This document shows positions 1 through 7,661 of a stretch of 32,328 bases of DNA, piece after piece. The stretch spans positions 1 through 32,328 of the forward strand of contig CAMDFK010000029.1 of assembly GCA_945897465.1 (NCBI GenBank), given 5' to 3'. Under the pieces are notes generated by a model. The model was not told where the DNA came from and did not search any database. It saw nothing but the letters and a program-made list of their open reading frames with translations. Each line of letters starts with the position of its first letter. The stretch's first letter is position 1. The position numbers and the translations under genes are program-made. Source of the stretch: Limnohabitans sp. Rim8. Its GTDB lineage: Bacteria; Pseudomonadota; Gammaproteobacteria; Burkholderiales; Burkholderiaceae_C.

Positions 1-1044
1 TTGACCAAGGCCAACTTCGAGTCGATCCGCCAGCGTTACTTGGGCTTGAACGCGATGCAAAGTCGCTTGCAGGCGGAGCAAACCGGTGCGGACAAAGTGA
101 CGTTTTCGGCCGAACTGATGGCCGCGACGGTGGATCCGTTCATTGCCCAACAGGTGAACAACCAGCGGCGATTGTTTGATTCGCGCAGGCAGGCTTTGCG
201 TGCGGACTTGCAGAGTTTTGAGGAATCGATGCAAGGGGTGCGTGCACAGCGTGAGGCCGCCCAGGCGGTGGTGGTTCAGCGCCAGCGTCAATTGGCCATC
301 CTCAATGAGGAGTTGGCCAATATCCGTGATCTGGTCAAGGATGGGTATGCCCCGCGCAACCGCCAAATGGAAATCGAGCGAATGGTGGCTGATGTGCAGG
401 CGTCTTTGGCCGATTTGAATGGCAATTTGCTGCGTGCGGGCAGCGCGATTGCCGAGATGACGCAGCGCAGTTTGGCCAGGCAGTCCGAGTACCGCAAGGA
501 AGTGGAGTCGCAGTTGGCCGATGTTTCGCGCGAAGTGCAGGCGGATGCCGAGAAATTCAATGCCTTGCGGGCAGATTTACAACGGGTGGACATTCGGGCC
601 CCGGCCGATGGTCAGGTCGTAAGCCTGGCTGTACAAACTGTGGGGGCAGTGGTCCAGCCTGGCCAGAAACTGATGGACATCGTGCCCGAGCGTCAGGTAC
701 TGGTGCTGGAAGCACAAATTCCTCCACATTTGATTGACAAGGTTCATGCGGGCCTGCCCACGGACATCCGATTCAATACCTTCGCCCATACCCCCCAGTT
801 GGTGGTGGAAGGCAAAGTGATGTCGGTGTCGGGTGATTTGTTGACCGACCCAGCCAATCCTCAGATCAGTTACTTTTTGGTGCGCATGGAAGTCACCCCT
901 GAAGGGATGAAGACCTTGGGCAATCGCCAAATGCAGGCGGGCATGCCTGCCGAAGTGGTGATCAAGACGGGCTCGCGTTCTGTGCTGACATACATGTTGA
1001 ACCCCTTGCTCAAGCGCTTGGCTGGTTCCATGAAGGAGGAGTGA
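1..1044 (+). CDS. HlyD-family type I secretion periplasmic adaptor, C-terminal part (5' end outside the window)
   Basis: Membrane fusion protein that links an inner-membrane ABC exporter to a TolC channel in type I secretion. The 347 visible residues hold a long glutamine/alanine-rich coiled coil (about residues 45-195), then the second lipoyl half-motif (DIRAPADGQV near residue 197) and the beta-barrel and membrane-proximal segment typical of PrtE/HasE/AprE-like adaptors. Family members usually have 430 residues or more with an N-terminal membrane helix. That helix and the first lipoyl half are missing here, so the TTG at base 1 is only the window edge and not the start. The stop codon overlaps the start of the TolC-like gene, so the two are translationally coupled. 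The ABC exporter and the substrate gene should lie upstream, outside the window. The family call is firm; the exported substrate is unknown. Confidence 0.9.
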   Translation: MTKANFESIRQRYLGLNAMQSRLQAEQTGADKVTFSAELMAATVDPFIAQQVNNQRRLFDSRRQALRADLQSFEESMQGVRAQREAAQAVVVQRQRQLAILNEELANIRDLVKDGYAPRNRQMEIERMVADVQASLADLNGNLLRAGSAIAEMTQRSLARQSEYRKEVESQLADVSREVQADAEKFNALRADLQRVDIRAPADGQVVSLAVQTVGAVVQPGQKLMDIVPERQVLVLEAQIPPHLIDKVHAGLPTDIRFNTFAHTPQLVVEGKVMSVSGDLLTDPANPQISYFLVRMEVTPEGMKTLGNRQMQAGMPAEVVIKTGSRSVLTYMLNPLLKRLAGSMKEE

Positions 1045-2381
1045 TGGCTTTGAAGGTTCAACACACTTTGCTGGGATGGGTTTTGACCGCCATGTGCTCG
1101 GCGGCCCCGGCCATGAATTTGCTGCAAGCTTACGAGGCGGCTTTGGAGCAGGATGCAACCGTTCGCGCTGGACGTGCGGCATTGGCTTCGGGCCTGGAGC
1201 GTTTGCCGCAAGCACGCTCCCAATTGCTGCCTTTGGTGAGCGCCAACATTGGCCGAAACCGTAACCAGCTGTCCACCACGTCGGTGAACATTTTGGGCAA
1301 TGAATCGGTTGCCCGCGATGACTATTTCAGCTTCAACCAATCCTTGTCGCTGCGCCAGCCGCTGTTCAATTTGCCCCGTTACTACCAGTTTAAGCAGGCC
1401 CAGGACTTGGTTGAGGAGTCCCAGGCCAATTACGAACGGGAAGTCCTTAGTTTGGTGGTGCGCGTAGGGGGGGCCTACATGGAAGCCCTGCTGGCAGCCG
1501 AGGGGCTGAAATTGGTGGAAGCCCAAAAACGGCAGTACACCACGGTGGTTGAGGCTGCGCGCCGGGCTTTCAGTGCAGGCACAGGCACCCGAACCGACAT
1601 TGACGATGCCCAATCGCGCCTGGACATGGCGCTGGCCAATGAGTTGGAGGCACGTCAAAACGAAGACTTCACACGCCGACAACTGGAGGTGCTGGTGAAT
1701 CTGCCCGTGAGGTCATTGTCTGGCCTCAGCGCACAAGGCGTGGCGGCTTTACCGGACGTGATCAGAGCGCTGCCCGAGTGGGTGGAGTTGGCACAAACCG
1801 GCAACCCAGAGGTCAAGGCCTTGTTGGCGCGCATGGAGGCGGCCGACAAGGAGGTGCTCCGTGCCAAATCCGCACATGCCCCGACTCTGGAGGCCGTGGC
1901 CCAATGGTCAGACAGTGGCAACGAGAACGTGACACGCATCAACTCAAGTTTCGAGAACAAGGCCATCGGCTTTCAGCTGACCGTGCCGCTGTATCAAGGC
2001 GGGGCCGTCAGCTCTCAAGTTCGCCAAGCGGTGGCCGAAAAAACCCGCGTGACCGAGTCCCTGGAGGCTTTGCGACGCGATTTGGGACTGAGGGTGCACA
2101 AGGAGTACCGCGGCATCACGGAGGGGACGCTTCGCATTTTGGCGCTGGAGCAAGCTCAGCGCTCGGCAAACCAGATGTTGGACTCGACAATCAAGTCCCA
2201 ACGTGCAGGGGTTCGGTCGATTTTGGATGTGCTCAATGCCGAGCAACAGGTGGCCACTGTCAACCGCGATTTGATACAGGCGCGATATGTCTACCTGATT
2301 TCACGCCTGCGCCTCAATACCTTGGCCGGCCTGGACCCCTTGGCGACCGTGACAGAAATCAACCGTGCTTTTGCCCCTTGA
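1044..2381 (+). CDS. TolC-family outer membrane efflux/secretion protein
   Basis: Outer-membrane trimeric channel subunit of a type I secretion system, 445 residues. The first ~24 residues look like a Sec signal peptide (Lys near the start, hydrophobic core, small residues before about position 24). The rest shows the two repeated OEP halves of alternating coiled-coil and strand segments, starting with LLQAYEAALEQD and, in the second half, ending with a typical SILDVLNAEQQV stretch. I chose ATG at 1044 rather than GTG at 1041, because the strong Shine-Dalgarno AAGGAGGA (1033-1040) ends right at that GTG. The ATG shares its A with the TGA of the HlyD gene (TGATG), so the two form one operon. 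TolC paralogues inside secretion operons usually serve one dedicated exporter, and that is the likely role here. Confidence 0.93.
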   Translation: MALKVQHTLLGWVLTAMCSAAPAMNLLQAYEAALEQDATVRAGRAALASGLERLPQARSQLLPLVSANIGRNRNQLSTTSVNILGNESVARDDYFSFNQSLSLRQPLFNLPRYYQFKQAQDLVEESQANYEREVLSLVVRVGGAYMEALLAAEGLKLVEAQKRQYTTVVEAARRAFSAGTGTRTDIDDAQSRLDMALANELEARQNEDFTRRQLEVLVNLPVRSLSGLSAQGVAALPDVIRALPEWVELAQTGNPEVKALLARMEAADKEVLRAKSAHAPTLEAVAQWSDSGNENVTRINSSFENKAIGFQLTVPLYQGGAVSSQVRQAVAEKTRVTESLEALRRDLGLRVHKEYRGITEGTLRILALEQAQRSANQMLDSTIKSQRAGVRSILDVLNAEQQVATVNRDLIQARYVYLISRLRLNTLAGLDPLATVTEINRAFAP

Positions 2382-2393
2382 GGGCTTGGCCTT

Positions 2394-2417
2394 TGAGCCA
2401 TGACCCGTCAGGGCTCA
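2394..2417. terminator. Possible bidirectional stem-loop between convergent tolC-like gene and slmA
   Basis: TGAGCCATGAC and GTCAGGGCTCA form an 11-bp stem with one mismatch and a very small loop, so the inner pairs would open in practice. It lies between two convergent genes and its right arm covers the slmA stop codon. No clear T-run follows on either strand, so termination is inferred mainly from position. Confidence 0.4.
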
Positions 2418-3035
2418 CAGCACCCGCGCCAAAGCCGCCTGCAATTGCTCGGATGGCAAGCGCTTGAAGCCCGTGCGGGCAAAGCGCTGCAAGCGCCCTT
2501 GCATGAAGGCGACCAACACTGAAGCGGTCACTTGCGCATCAGCGGTAGGGGTGGTGGAGTCGCTTGTTTTAAGTGCTTGGCGCAGCTGCGCCTCGATTTT
2601 GTCGAACAGCAGGTTGATGCGCTCTTGGAGGCGTTCGTGCTCGAGCACCAGCGCGTCGCCAATCATGACGCGGCTCATGCCGGGGTTTTTCTCGGCAAAT
2701 TGAAACAACAGCGCCACGATGCGGGCAGCCTGTTGGGGGCCGGGGGGTTCGCGGTCGGTGACCTGGCGGATCAGGCCCATGGTGGACTGGTCAACAAAGT
2801 CAATCAGCCCTTCGAACATTTGGGCCTTGCTGGCAAAGTGGCGGTACAGGGCGGCTTCGCTCACGCCAATTGCCGCGGCCAAGCCGGCTGTGGTCACGCG
2901 TTCGGCGCCGGGCTGCTCGAGCATGGCGGCCAAGGTTTGCAAAATTTGCAAACGGCGCTCGCCCGGTTTGGGACGCTTGCGCGTGGTGGCTGGCGCATCG
3001 TCGGCCACGGGCGTGTGAAGTTCTTTCTTGGGCAT
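2415..3035 (-). CDS. slmA: TetR-family nucleoid occlusion factor, SlmA-like
   Basis: DNA-binding protein of 206 residues that, by analogy with SlmA, would bind the chromosome and block FtsZ ring assembly over it. After a basic, disordered N-terminus (about 1-28) there is a TetR-type helix-turn-helix (about 28-75: AGLAAAIGVSEAALYRHF, then the SKAQMFEGLIDF helix). The C-terminal all-helical domain carries the SlmA-type features FAEKNPGMSRVMIGDALVLE and LQERINLLFDKIEAQLRQ. It follows argB on the same strand after 50 bp, an arrangement seen in many Burkholderiales, so it is probably cotranscribed from upstream. The length matches the family. SlmA in beta- and gammaproteobacteria share this architecture; the cell-division role is inferred from homology. 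Confidence 0.85.
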   Translation of the reverse strand: MPKKELHTPVADDAPATTRKRPKPGERRLQILQTLAAMLEQPGAERVTTAGLAAAIGVSEAALYRHFASKAQMFEGLIDFVDQSTMGLIRQVTDREPPGPQQAARIVALLFQFAEKNPGMSRVMIGDALVLEHERLQERINLLFDKIEAQLRQALKTSDSTTPTADAQVTASVLVAFMQGRLQRFARTGFKRLPSEQLQAALARVL

Positions 3036-3085
3036 GTCATCCCCCTGTTTTGTTGTTCGAACCGCTCAGGTATGGTCGAGCTGAT

Positions 3086-3985
3086 TTACCGGCTGCGGAT
3101 CATGGTGCCGAAGGCCTGTTCCGACAAGACTTCGAGCAGCATGGCGTGGGGCACGCGGCCGTCGATGATGTGCACCGCGTTCACGCCGCTCTTGGCCGCG
3201 TCCAAGGCGCCGGCAATTTTGGGGATCATGCCGCCGCTGATGGTGCCGTCGGCACACAGCTCGTCGATGCGGTGGGGGGTCAACTCGGTGAGCAAGTTGC
3301 CTTCTTTGTCGAGCACGCCACGGATGTTGGTGAGCATGAGCAGTTTTTCAGCTTGCAGCACGGTGGCGAGTTTGGCCGCCACCACATCGGCGTTGATGTT
3401 GTAGCTCTCGTTGTGCTCGCCAAAACCGATGGGGCTGACCACCGGGATGAAGGCGTCGTCTTGCAAGCACTGAAGGATCGAAGGGTCAATGCTTTCGATC
3501 TCGCCGACTTGGCCCACATCGTGTTCTTTGCTCGGGTCTTGGCTGTCCACCAGGCGCAGTTTTTTGGCACGGATCAGGCCGCCGTCACGGCCCGTGAGGC
3601 CCACGGCTTTGCCGCCTGCGCGGTTGATCATGCCCACGATGTCTTGCTGCACTTCGCCGCCCAGCACCCACTCAACCACTTCCATGGTCTCGGCATCGGT
3701 CACGCGCATGCCCTGGATGAATTCACCGGTTTTGCCCAGGCGCTTCAAAGCCGTTTCGATTTGCGGGCCACCGCCGTGCACCACCACCGGGTTCATGCCC
3801 ACCAGTTTGAGCAGCACCACGTCTTCGGCAAAGGCTTGCTGCAAGGCCGGGTCGGTCATGGCGTTGCCGCCGTATTTGATGACCAGGGTCTTGCCGTGGA
3901 ACTTGCGGATGTAGGGCATGGCCTGGGCCAGGATCTGGGCCTGGTCGTGCGGCGCAACAGTGGGGACGGCGTTGGATTCGGTCAT
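3086..3985 (-). CDS. argB: Acetylglutamate kinase
   Basis: Cytoplasmic enzyme that phosphorylates N-acetyl-L-glutamate with ATP, the second step of arginine biosynthesis. The 299 residues show the amino-acid kinase fold motifs in order: the phosphate-binding VIKYGGNAM (about 35-43), the substrate glycine loop VVHGGGPQI (about 68-76), the substrate-binding NINAD (about 196-200) and the C-terminal GGMIPKI (about 251-257). The N-terminal helix before the kinase core (about 15-28) is of the type present in arginine-inhibited hexameric enzymes, so feedback inhibition by arginine is plausible. It lies between rfbD and slmA on the same strand. Start ATG at 3985 gives the usual family length. Confidence 0.97.
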   Translation of the reverse strand: MTESNAVPTVAPHDQAQILAQAMPYIRKFHGKTLVIKYGGNAMTDPALQQAFAEDVVLLKLVGMNPVVVHGGGPQIETALKRLGKTGEFIQGMRVTDAETMEVVEWVLGGEVQQDIVGMINRAGGKAVGLTGRDGGLIRAKKLRLVDSQDPSKEHDVGQVGEIESIDPSILQCLQDDAFIPVVSPIGFGEHNESYNINADVVAAKLATVLQAEKLLMLTNIRGVLDKEGNLLTELTPHRIDELCADGTISGGMIPKIAGALDAAKSGVNAVHIIDGRVPHAMLLEVLSEQAFGTMIRSR

Positions 3986-4042
3986 GGCGAAGAAGCTTCA
4001 GCAAATGGACAGTGGATAAGAGCCGGGCGATGGCAAACACAC

Positions 4043-4073
4043 CCATGCGCACAATTGTGCCGCAAGCGCATGG
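4043..4073. repeat. Nested inverted repeat in the rfbD-argB gap
   Basis: CCATGCGC (4043-4050) and GCGCATGG (4066-4073) are perfect inverted arms. The perfect 12-bp palindrome GCACAATTGTGC (4049-4060) partly overlaps the left arm. It lies just after the rfbD stop and before argB on the minus strand. It could be an operator, a transcript-processing hairpin or a weak terminator separating the two genes; no T-run follows. Confidence 0.4.
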
Positions 4074-4077
4074 CGCA

Positions 4078-4968
4078 TCAGAGCACCTCGGCCAGCATGC
4101 GGTTGACGCCCTGCTGCCAAGGCGGCAGCACGAGGCCAAAGGCTTCTTGCAGCTTGTGGGTGGCCAGGCGCGAATTGAGCGGGCGCTGCGCGGGTGTGGG
4201 GAAGGCCGAGGTGGGCACAGCGGCGATCTCGCCCACCTTCAGGGCCAGACCGGGCTGGGTGAGCCGGGCCTGCGCGATCACATGGCTGGCGTAGCCGTGC
4301 CAAGTGGTCTGGCCCGAGGCCACCAAGTGGTAGAGGCCGCCGAGCGCGGGCTGCATCAAAGTGGCACGGATGGCGTGCGCCGTGACGTCGGCGATCAGTT
4401 CGGCCCCGGTGGGTGCGCCGTGCTGGTCGTCAATGACGGTGAGGCGTTCGCGCTCGGCGGCCAGGCGCAGCATGGTTTTGGCAAAGTTACCACCCCGCGC
4501 GGCATAGACCCAGCTGGTGCGAAAAATCAGGTGCGCACAGCCGCTGGCCACGATGGCCTGCTCGCCTTCGAGTTTGGTCTGGCCGTACACACTGAGCGGC
4601 CCGGTGGCGCTGACCTCTTGCCATGGGCTTTGGCCTTGGCCGTTGAACACGTAGTCGGTGGAGTAATGCACCAGCAAAGCCCCGATTTGCGCGGCCGCCT
4701 GCGCCAGCGCGGCAGGCGCGGTGGCGTTGAGGCCGCGGGCCAGTTCGGGCTCGCTTTCGGCTTTGTCCACGGCAGTGTGCGCGGCGGCGTTCACAATGAC
4801 ATCGGGTTGAAAGGCCCACACCGTTTGCGCCAAGCGCTCGGGCTGGCTCAGGTCACCGCAAAAGTCGCTGCTGTGCCGGTCCAGCGCCAACACCTCGCCC
4901 AAAGGCGCCAGGCTGCGCTGCAGCTCCCAGCCGACTTGGCCGTTTTTACCCAAAAGAAGGATTTTCAA
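4078..4968 (-). CDS. rfbD: dTDP-4-dehydrorhamnose reductase
   Basis: Last enzyme of dTDP-L-rhamnose synthesis: NAD(P)H-dependent reduction of dTDP-4-keto-L-rhamnose, feeding O-antigen or other surface polysaccharide. The 296 residues form an extended short-chain dehydrogenase: nucleotide-binding GKNGQVG (7-13), the NAAAHTAVDKAE stretch (60-71), the active-site STDYVFNG (103-110) and the catalytic pair Y128/K132 in YGQTK. The start is TTG at 4968, with Shine-Dalgarno GGGAG at 4975-4979 (plus-strand numbering); no ATG nearby gives the conserved N-terminus MKILLLGKNGQVG. It lies downstream of rfbB, and the whole leader between them is a palindromic repeat array (4982-5094). The other two pathway genes (rfbA, rfbC) are not in the window. 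Confidence 0.95.
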   Translation of the reverse strand: MKILLLGKNGQVGWELQRSLAPLGEVLALDRHSSDFCGDLSQPERLAQTVWAFQPDVIVNAAAHTAVDKAESEPELARGLNATAPAALAQAAAQIGALLVHYSTDYVFNGQGQSPWQEVSATGPLSVYGQTKLEGEQAIVASGCAHLIFRTSWVYAARGGNFAKTMLRLAAERERLTVIDDQHGAPTGAELIADVTAHAIRATLMQPALGGLYHLVASGQTTWHGYASHVIAQARLTQPGLALKVGEIAAVPTSAFPTPAQRPLNSRLATHKLQEAFGLVLPPWQQGVNRMLAEVL

Positions 4969-4981
4969 AGAAAGCTCCCAA

Positions 4982-5094
4982 CGTCAAGGCGAGGCAAGAA
5001 GCGATCCATGGATTGCCGCGCTTCGCTCGCAATGACAGACTTTGGAGCCGCACTCGACGTACCATCGTCATCGCGAGGCACGAAGCGATCCATG
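4982..5094. repeat. Palindromic repeat array in the leader of rfbD
   Basis: A 55-bp imperfect palindrome (4982-5036) consists of one half-site of the form CGTCATCGCGAGGCACGAAG followed by GCGATCCATG (slightly degenerate here) and a second half-site of the form ATGGATTGCCGCGCTTCGCT then CGCAATGAC. After a 29-bp spacer a single first-type half-site follows (5066-5094). The outer arms (GTCATYGCGAG against its complement) and the centre (ATCCATGGAT) can pair. The same element occurs inside rfbB at 5825-5953. On the minus strand the array ends a few bases before the rfbD ribosome binding site, so its hairpin would sit in the rfbB-rfbD transcript. It looks like a dispersed, non-autonomous repeat; no transposase is nearby. 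Confidence 0.85.
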
Positions 5095-5124
5095 ACCTGA
5101 TGCGCCTGACTTGCCAGGCTGTAT

Positions 5125-6318
5125 TCACGCATATTGCTTGTTCACCCACTCGCGGTAAGCGCCGCTTTGCACATGCTGCACCCACTCGGGATTGGCCAGG
5201 TACCACTCGACGGTTTTGCGGATGCCGGTCTCAAAGGTTTCGGCCGGCTTCCAGCCGAGCTCGGCTTCGAGTTTGCGGGCGTCGATGGCGTAGCGGCGGT
5301 CGTGGCCGGGGCGGTCGGTCACGTAGGTGATTTGGCTGGCGTAGCTCGTGCCGTCGGCTTTGGGGCGCATCTCGTCGAGCAACTTGCAGATGGTTTGCAC
5401 GATCTCGATGTTGGGCTTTTCGTTCCAGCCACCCACGTTGTAGACCTCGCCCAAGCGCCCGGCTTCGAGCACACGGCGAATCGCACTGCAGTGGTCTTTG
5501 ACGTAGAGCCAGTCGCGGATTTGCATGCCGTCGCCATACACCGGCAAAGGCTTGCCCGCCAAGGCGTTGACGATCATGAGCGGGATGAGTTTTTCGGGGA
5601 AGTGGTAAGGCCCGTAGTTGTTGCTGCAGTTGGTGGTGAGCACCGGCAGGCCATAGGTGTGGTGCCAGGCGCGGACCAGGTGGTCACTGGCGGCCTTGCT
5701 CGCGCTGTAGGGGCTGTTGGGCTCGTAGCGGTGGGTTTCGGTGAAGGCCGCATCGCCCTTGGCCAAGGAGCCGTAGACCTCGTCGGTGGAGACATGGAGG
5801 AAGCGGAAACCTTCTTGGGTCACCATGGATTGCCGCGCTTCGCTCGCAATGACAGCTGCACCGTCATCGCGAGGCACGAAGCGATCCAGGGATGGCCGCG
5901 CTTCGCTCGAAATGACATCTGCACCGTCATCGCGAGGCACGAAGCGATCCATAGCTTCTTGGGGCAGTTGGCGCCAATAGCCCCGCACCGCCTCGAGCAG
6001 GTTGAAGGTGCCCACGATGTTGGTCTGGATGAACTCGCCAGGGCCATGGATGGAGCGGTCCACATGGCTTTCGGCGGCGAAGTTGACCACCGCGCGCGGG
6101 CGGTGCTCGGCCAGCAGGCGGCTGACCAAGGCGCTGTCGCCAATGTCGCCTTGCACCAACTGGTGGCGAGCGTCGCCTTGCAGGCTGGCCAAGGTTTCGG
6201 GGTTGCCCGCGTAGGTCAGTTTGTCGAGGTTCACGACAGGCTCATCGCTGGCAGCCAGCCAGTCCAGCACGAAGTTGGCGCCAATAAAACCTGCGCCGCC
6301 GGTCACCAAAATGGTCAT
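5125..6318 (-). CDS. rfbB: dTDP-glucose 4,6-dehydratase carrying an in-frame palindromic repeat insertion
   Basis: NAD-dependent enzyme that makes dTDP-4-keto-6-deoxyglucose in the dTDP-rhamnose pathway. I start it at ATG 6318, since [16 protein letters not shown] is the family N-terminus; an upstream in-frame start at 6357 would only add 13 non-conserved residues. Motifs: GGAGFIG (7-13), the [12 protein letters not shown] stretch (about 79-90), the catalytic STDEVYG (177-183) and Y204/K208 in YSASK. The protein has 397 residues against about 350-360 for the family. The surplus is residues 123-165, two similar 21-residue units ([17 protein letters not shown]) encoded by the repeat array at 5825-5953. 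The insert falls between the helix ending LLEAVRGYW and the strand [13 protein letters not shown], a short surface loop in known relatives, so all catalytic motifs remain intact and the enzyme may still work. Confidence 0.95.
   Translation of the reverse strand: MTILVTGGAGFIGANFVLDWLAASDEPVVNLDKLTYAGNPETLASLQGDARHQLVQGDIGDSALVSRLLAEHRPRAVVNFAAESHVDRSIHGPGEFIQTNIVGTFNLLEAVRGYWRQLPQEAMDRFVPRDDGADVISSEARPSLDRFVPRDDGAAVIASEARQSMVTQEGFRFLHVSTDEVYGSLAKGDAAFTETHRYEPNSPYSASKAASDHLVRAWHHTYGLPVLTTNCSNNYGPYHFPEKLIPLMIVNALAGKPLPVYGDGMQIRDWLYVKDHCSAIRRVLEAGRLGEVYNVGGWNEKPNIEIVQTICKLLDEMRPKADGTSYASQITYVTDRPGHDRRYAIDARKLEAELGWKPAETFETGIRKTVEWYLANPEWVQHVQSGAYREWVNKQYA
5811..5963. repeat. 9-bp direct repeats flanking the repeat insertion in rfbB
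   Basis: CTTCTTGGG occurs at 5811-5819 and again at 5955-5963, exactly 144 bp apart, bracketing the palindromic array. On the coding strand both copies read CCCAAGAAG, encoding Pro-Gln-Glu or Thr-Gln-Glu. The spacing equals 48 codons, so insert plus one repeat copy is a whole number of codons. This is what a target-site duplication would look like. A chance match or microhomology cannot be excluded from this one site. Confidence 0.6.
5825..5953. repeat. Two 63-bp tandem units of the palindromic element inside rfbB
   Basis: Unit A (5828-5890) and unit B (5891-5953) differ at about five positions. Seen as half-sites the order is second, first+second, first, with 8-bp spacers AGCTGCAC and ATCTGCAC. 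The central 5862-5916 is a full 55-bp imperfect palindrome like that at 4982-5036. Read on the minus strand the array is open in the rfbB frame and adds 43 residues. The other two minus-strand frames are not used. The 63-bp period is divisible by three, so gain or loss of units keeps the frame. Confidence 0.92.
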
Positions 6319-6432
6319 GGGATGTGAAAAGTCTGGGCGCAACGGGCGCTGCACCACCTGTGCTGGATTTTAGAAGCTTTCGTCTCGCATCAGGCTCAGG
6401 TTAAAGTGGCGGCAACATTCAGGAAATGACCC

Positions 6433-6933
6433 ATGGCCACATCCAAGTCCACCCCCCCAAAAGCCCCCCCCGCGCAGCCCACCGACGAGGCCTTTGCGCC
6501 ACCCGCACACCAGGTGTGGCTGGCCGGCTTGGGGGCCATGGCCAAAGCGCAAGAGCAAGGCAGCAAAGCCATCGAAATCCTGCTCAGCGATGGCCTGGCC
6601 TTTCAACGCAAAAGCCAGGCCGAAGCCCAGCAGCGCCTGCAAGAAGCGACAGAGCGGCTGAGCCATTTGGCCAGCGATTTTGGGCAAAGCGCTACCGGGC
6701 GTGTGGACAAACTCGAGCACCTGTTTGAAGACCGCGTGGCCAAAGCACTGCACCGGTTAGGCATGCCTTCTTTGCTGGACATCCAGATGCTCGGCGAACG
6801 TGTGGCGCAACTGGAGTCGCAATTGCAGGCACTGCAAGGCCCAACCACCCAGGCTTCACCAGCGGCCAGGAAAACTGCAGCCAAGGCGAGGACTGCAAAA
6901 CCTGCGGCTGCATCGCGCAAAAAATCTGCCTGA
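6433..6933 (+). CDS. Polyhydroxyalkanoate granule-associated protein (phasin family)
   Basis: Small helical protein expected to coat polyhydroxyalkanoate storage granules. The 166 residues have a proline-rich start (about 5-25), a helical amphipathic core (VWLAGLGAMAKAQEQGSKAIEILLSDGLAFQR, about 28-60, then coiled coil to about 85), the motif RVDKLEHLFEDRVAKALHRLGMP (about 95-118) typical of the PHA granule-associated/PhaI-like family, a leucine-zipper-like segment (QMLGERVAQLESQLQAL) and an Ala/Lys-rich tail like that of histone H1. The Shine-Dalgarno AGGA lies at 6421-6424. It is divergent from rfbB and followed after 33 bp by a TetR gene on the same strand. The family call is good; granule binding is inferred. 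Confidence 0.85.
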   Translation: MATSKSTPPKAPPAQPTDEAFAPPAHQVWLAGLGAMAKAQEQGSKAIEILLSDGLAFQRKSQAEAQQRLQEATERLSHLASDFGQSATGRVDKLEHLFEDRVAKALHRLGMPSLLDIQMLGERVAQLESQLQALQGPTTQASPAARKTAAKARTAKPAAASRKKSA

Positions 6934-6966
6934 AGCCCGCCTAAAGCTCGCCACAGTAGCCCGCCC

Positions 6967-7635
6967 ATGGCCAAAAAAGCCCCCCGCCGCACCGCCGAGC
7001 GCATTGCGCTGGTGACGCTGGATTTGTTCAACCGTTTTGGCGAGCCCAATGTCTCGACCACAATGATTTCGGCCGAGTTGGGCATCAGCCCGGGCAATCT
7101 GTATTACCACTTCCCGTCCAAAGACGCCCTGGTCAACCAGCTGTTTGACCAGTACGAAGTGGCCATCTTGTCTTTGCTCGAGGCGGCGCCCGACGTGCGG
7201 GATGTGGAAGACACCTGGTTTTTCCTGCACTCACTGTTTGAGCAAGTGTGGAACCACCGCTTTTTGTACCGCGACCTGAACAACCTGTTGTCGGGCAACC
7301 GCCACCTGGAGACGCACTTCCATGCGGTGCTGGAGCGCAAGACCTTGGCCTTTCGGCAGATGCTGGAGTCCTTGGGCGCAGTGGGCCTGATGCGCATCGA
7401 TGCCGACCACATCGAGACCCTGTCGGCGAGCCTGTCGGTGATGGTGACCTATTGGCTCAGTTACGAGTATGTGCGCAACCCACGACAGGCCATGGAGCCG
7501 GCCAGTGCCGGACTGGCTTTGACGCGGGGGGCGCAGCATGTGCTGGCCCTGCTGACACCTTACATGGCCGACCCGCAGGTGCAACAGCACCTGCAGGCCT
7601 TGACCGCCGCCTACAGCGCACCCGGCCCGGCTTGA
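6967..7635 (+). CDS. TetR/AcrR-family transcriptional regulator
   Basis: A 222-residue one-component regulator. The N-terminus has the TetR helix-turn-helix: ALVTLDLFNRFGEPNVSTTMIS, then ELGISPGNLYYHFPSKDALV (about residues 13-60). The C-terminal domain (FFLHSLFEQVWNHRFLYRDLNNLLSGN, about 86-112, and onward) belongs to the TetR type common next to phasin genes in betaproteobacteria. It sits 33 bp after the phasin-like gene, probably in the same transcript, so it may regulate polyhydroxyalkanoate granule or lipid metabolism genes; that role is inference from position. The ligand is unknown. The gene converges on coaX with 26 bp between stops. Confidence 0.88.
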   Translation: MAKKAPRRTAERIALVTLDLFNRFGEPNVSTTMISAELGISPGNLYYHFPSKDALVNQLFDQYEVAILSLLEAAPDVRDVEDTWFFLHSLFEQVWNHRFLYRDLNNLLSGNRHLETHFHAVLERKTLAFRQMLESLGAVGLMRIDADHIETLSASLSVMVTYWLSYEYVRNPRQAMEPASAGLALTRGAQHVLALLTPYMADPQVQQHLQALTAAYSAPGPA

Positions 7636-7661
7636 GCCCAGCCAAGGACCAGGAAACAGGT

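Noticed and set aside
1-3. TTG at base 1 as start of the HlyD-like gene
   Set aside because: The protein lacks the membrane helix and first lipoyl half, so the true start is upstream of the window.
2870-4294. A 474-residue plus-strand frame across slmA, argB and rfbD
   Set aside because: It lies opposite three well-conserved genes and has no protein-family character.
4982-5953. CRISPR-like array
   Set aside because: The repeats are palindromic half-sites with very short or irregular spacers, partly inside a coding region, and no cas genes are near.
5125-6318. rfbB as a pseudogene
   Set aside because: Despite the insertion the frame is intact from start to stop and all catalytic motifs are present.
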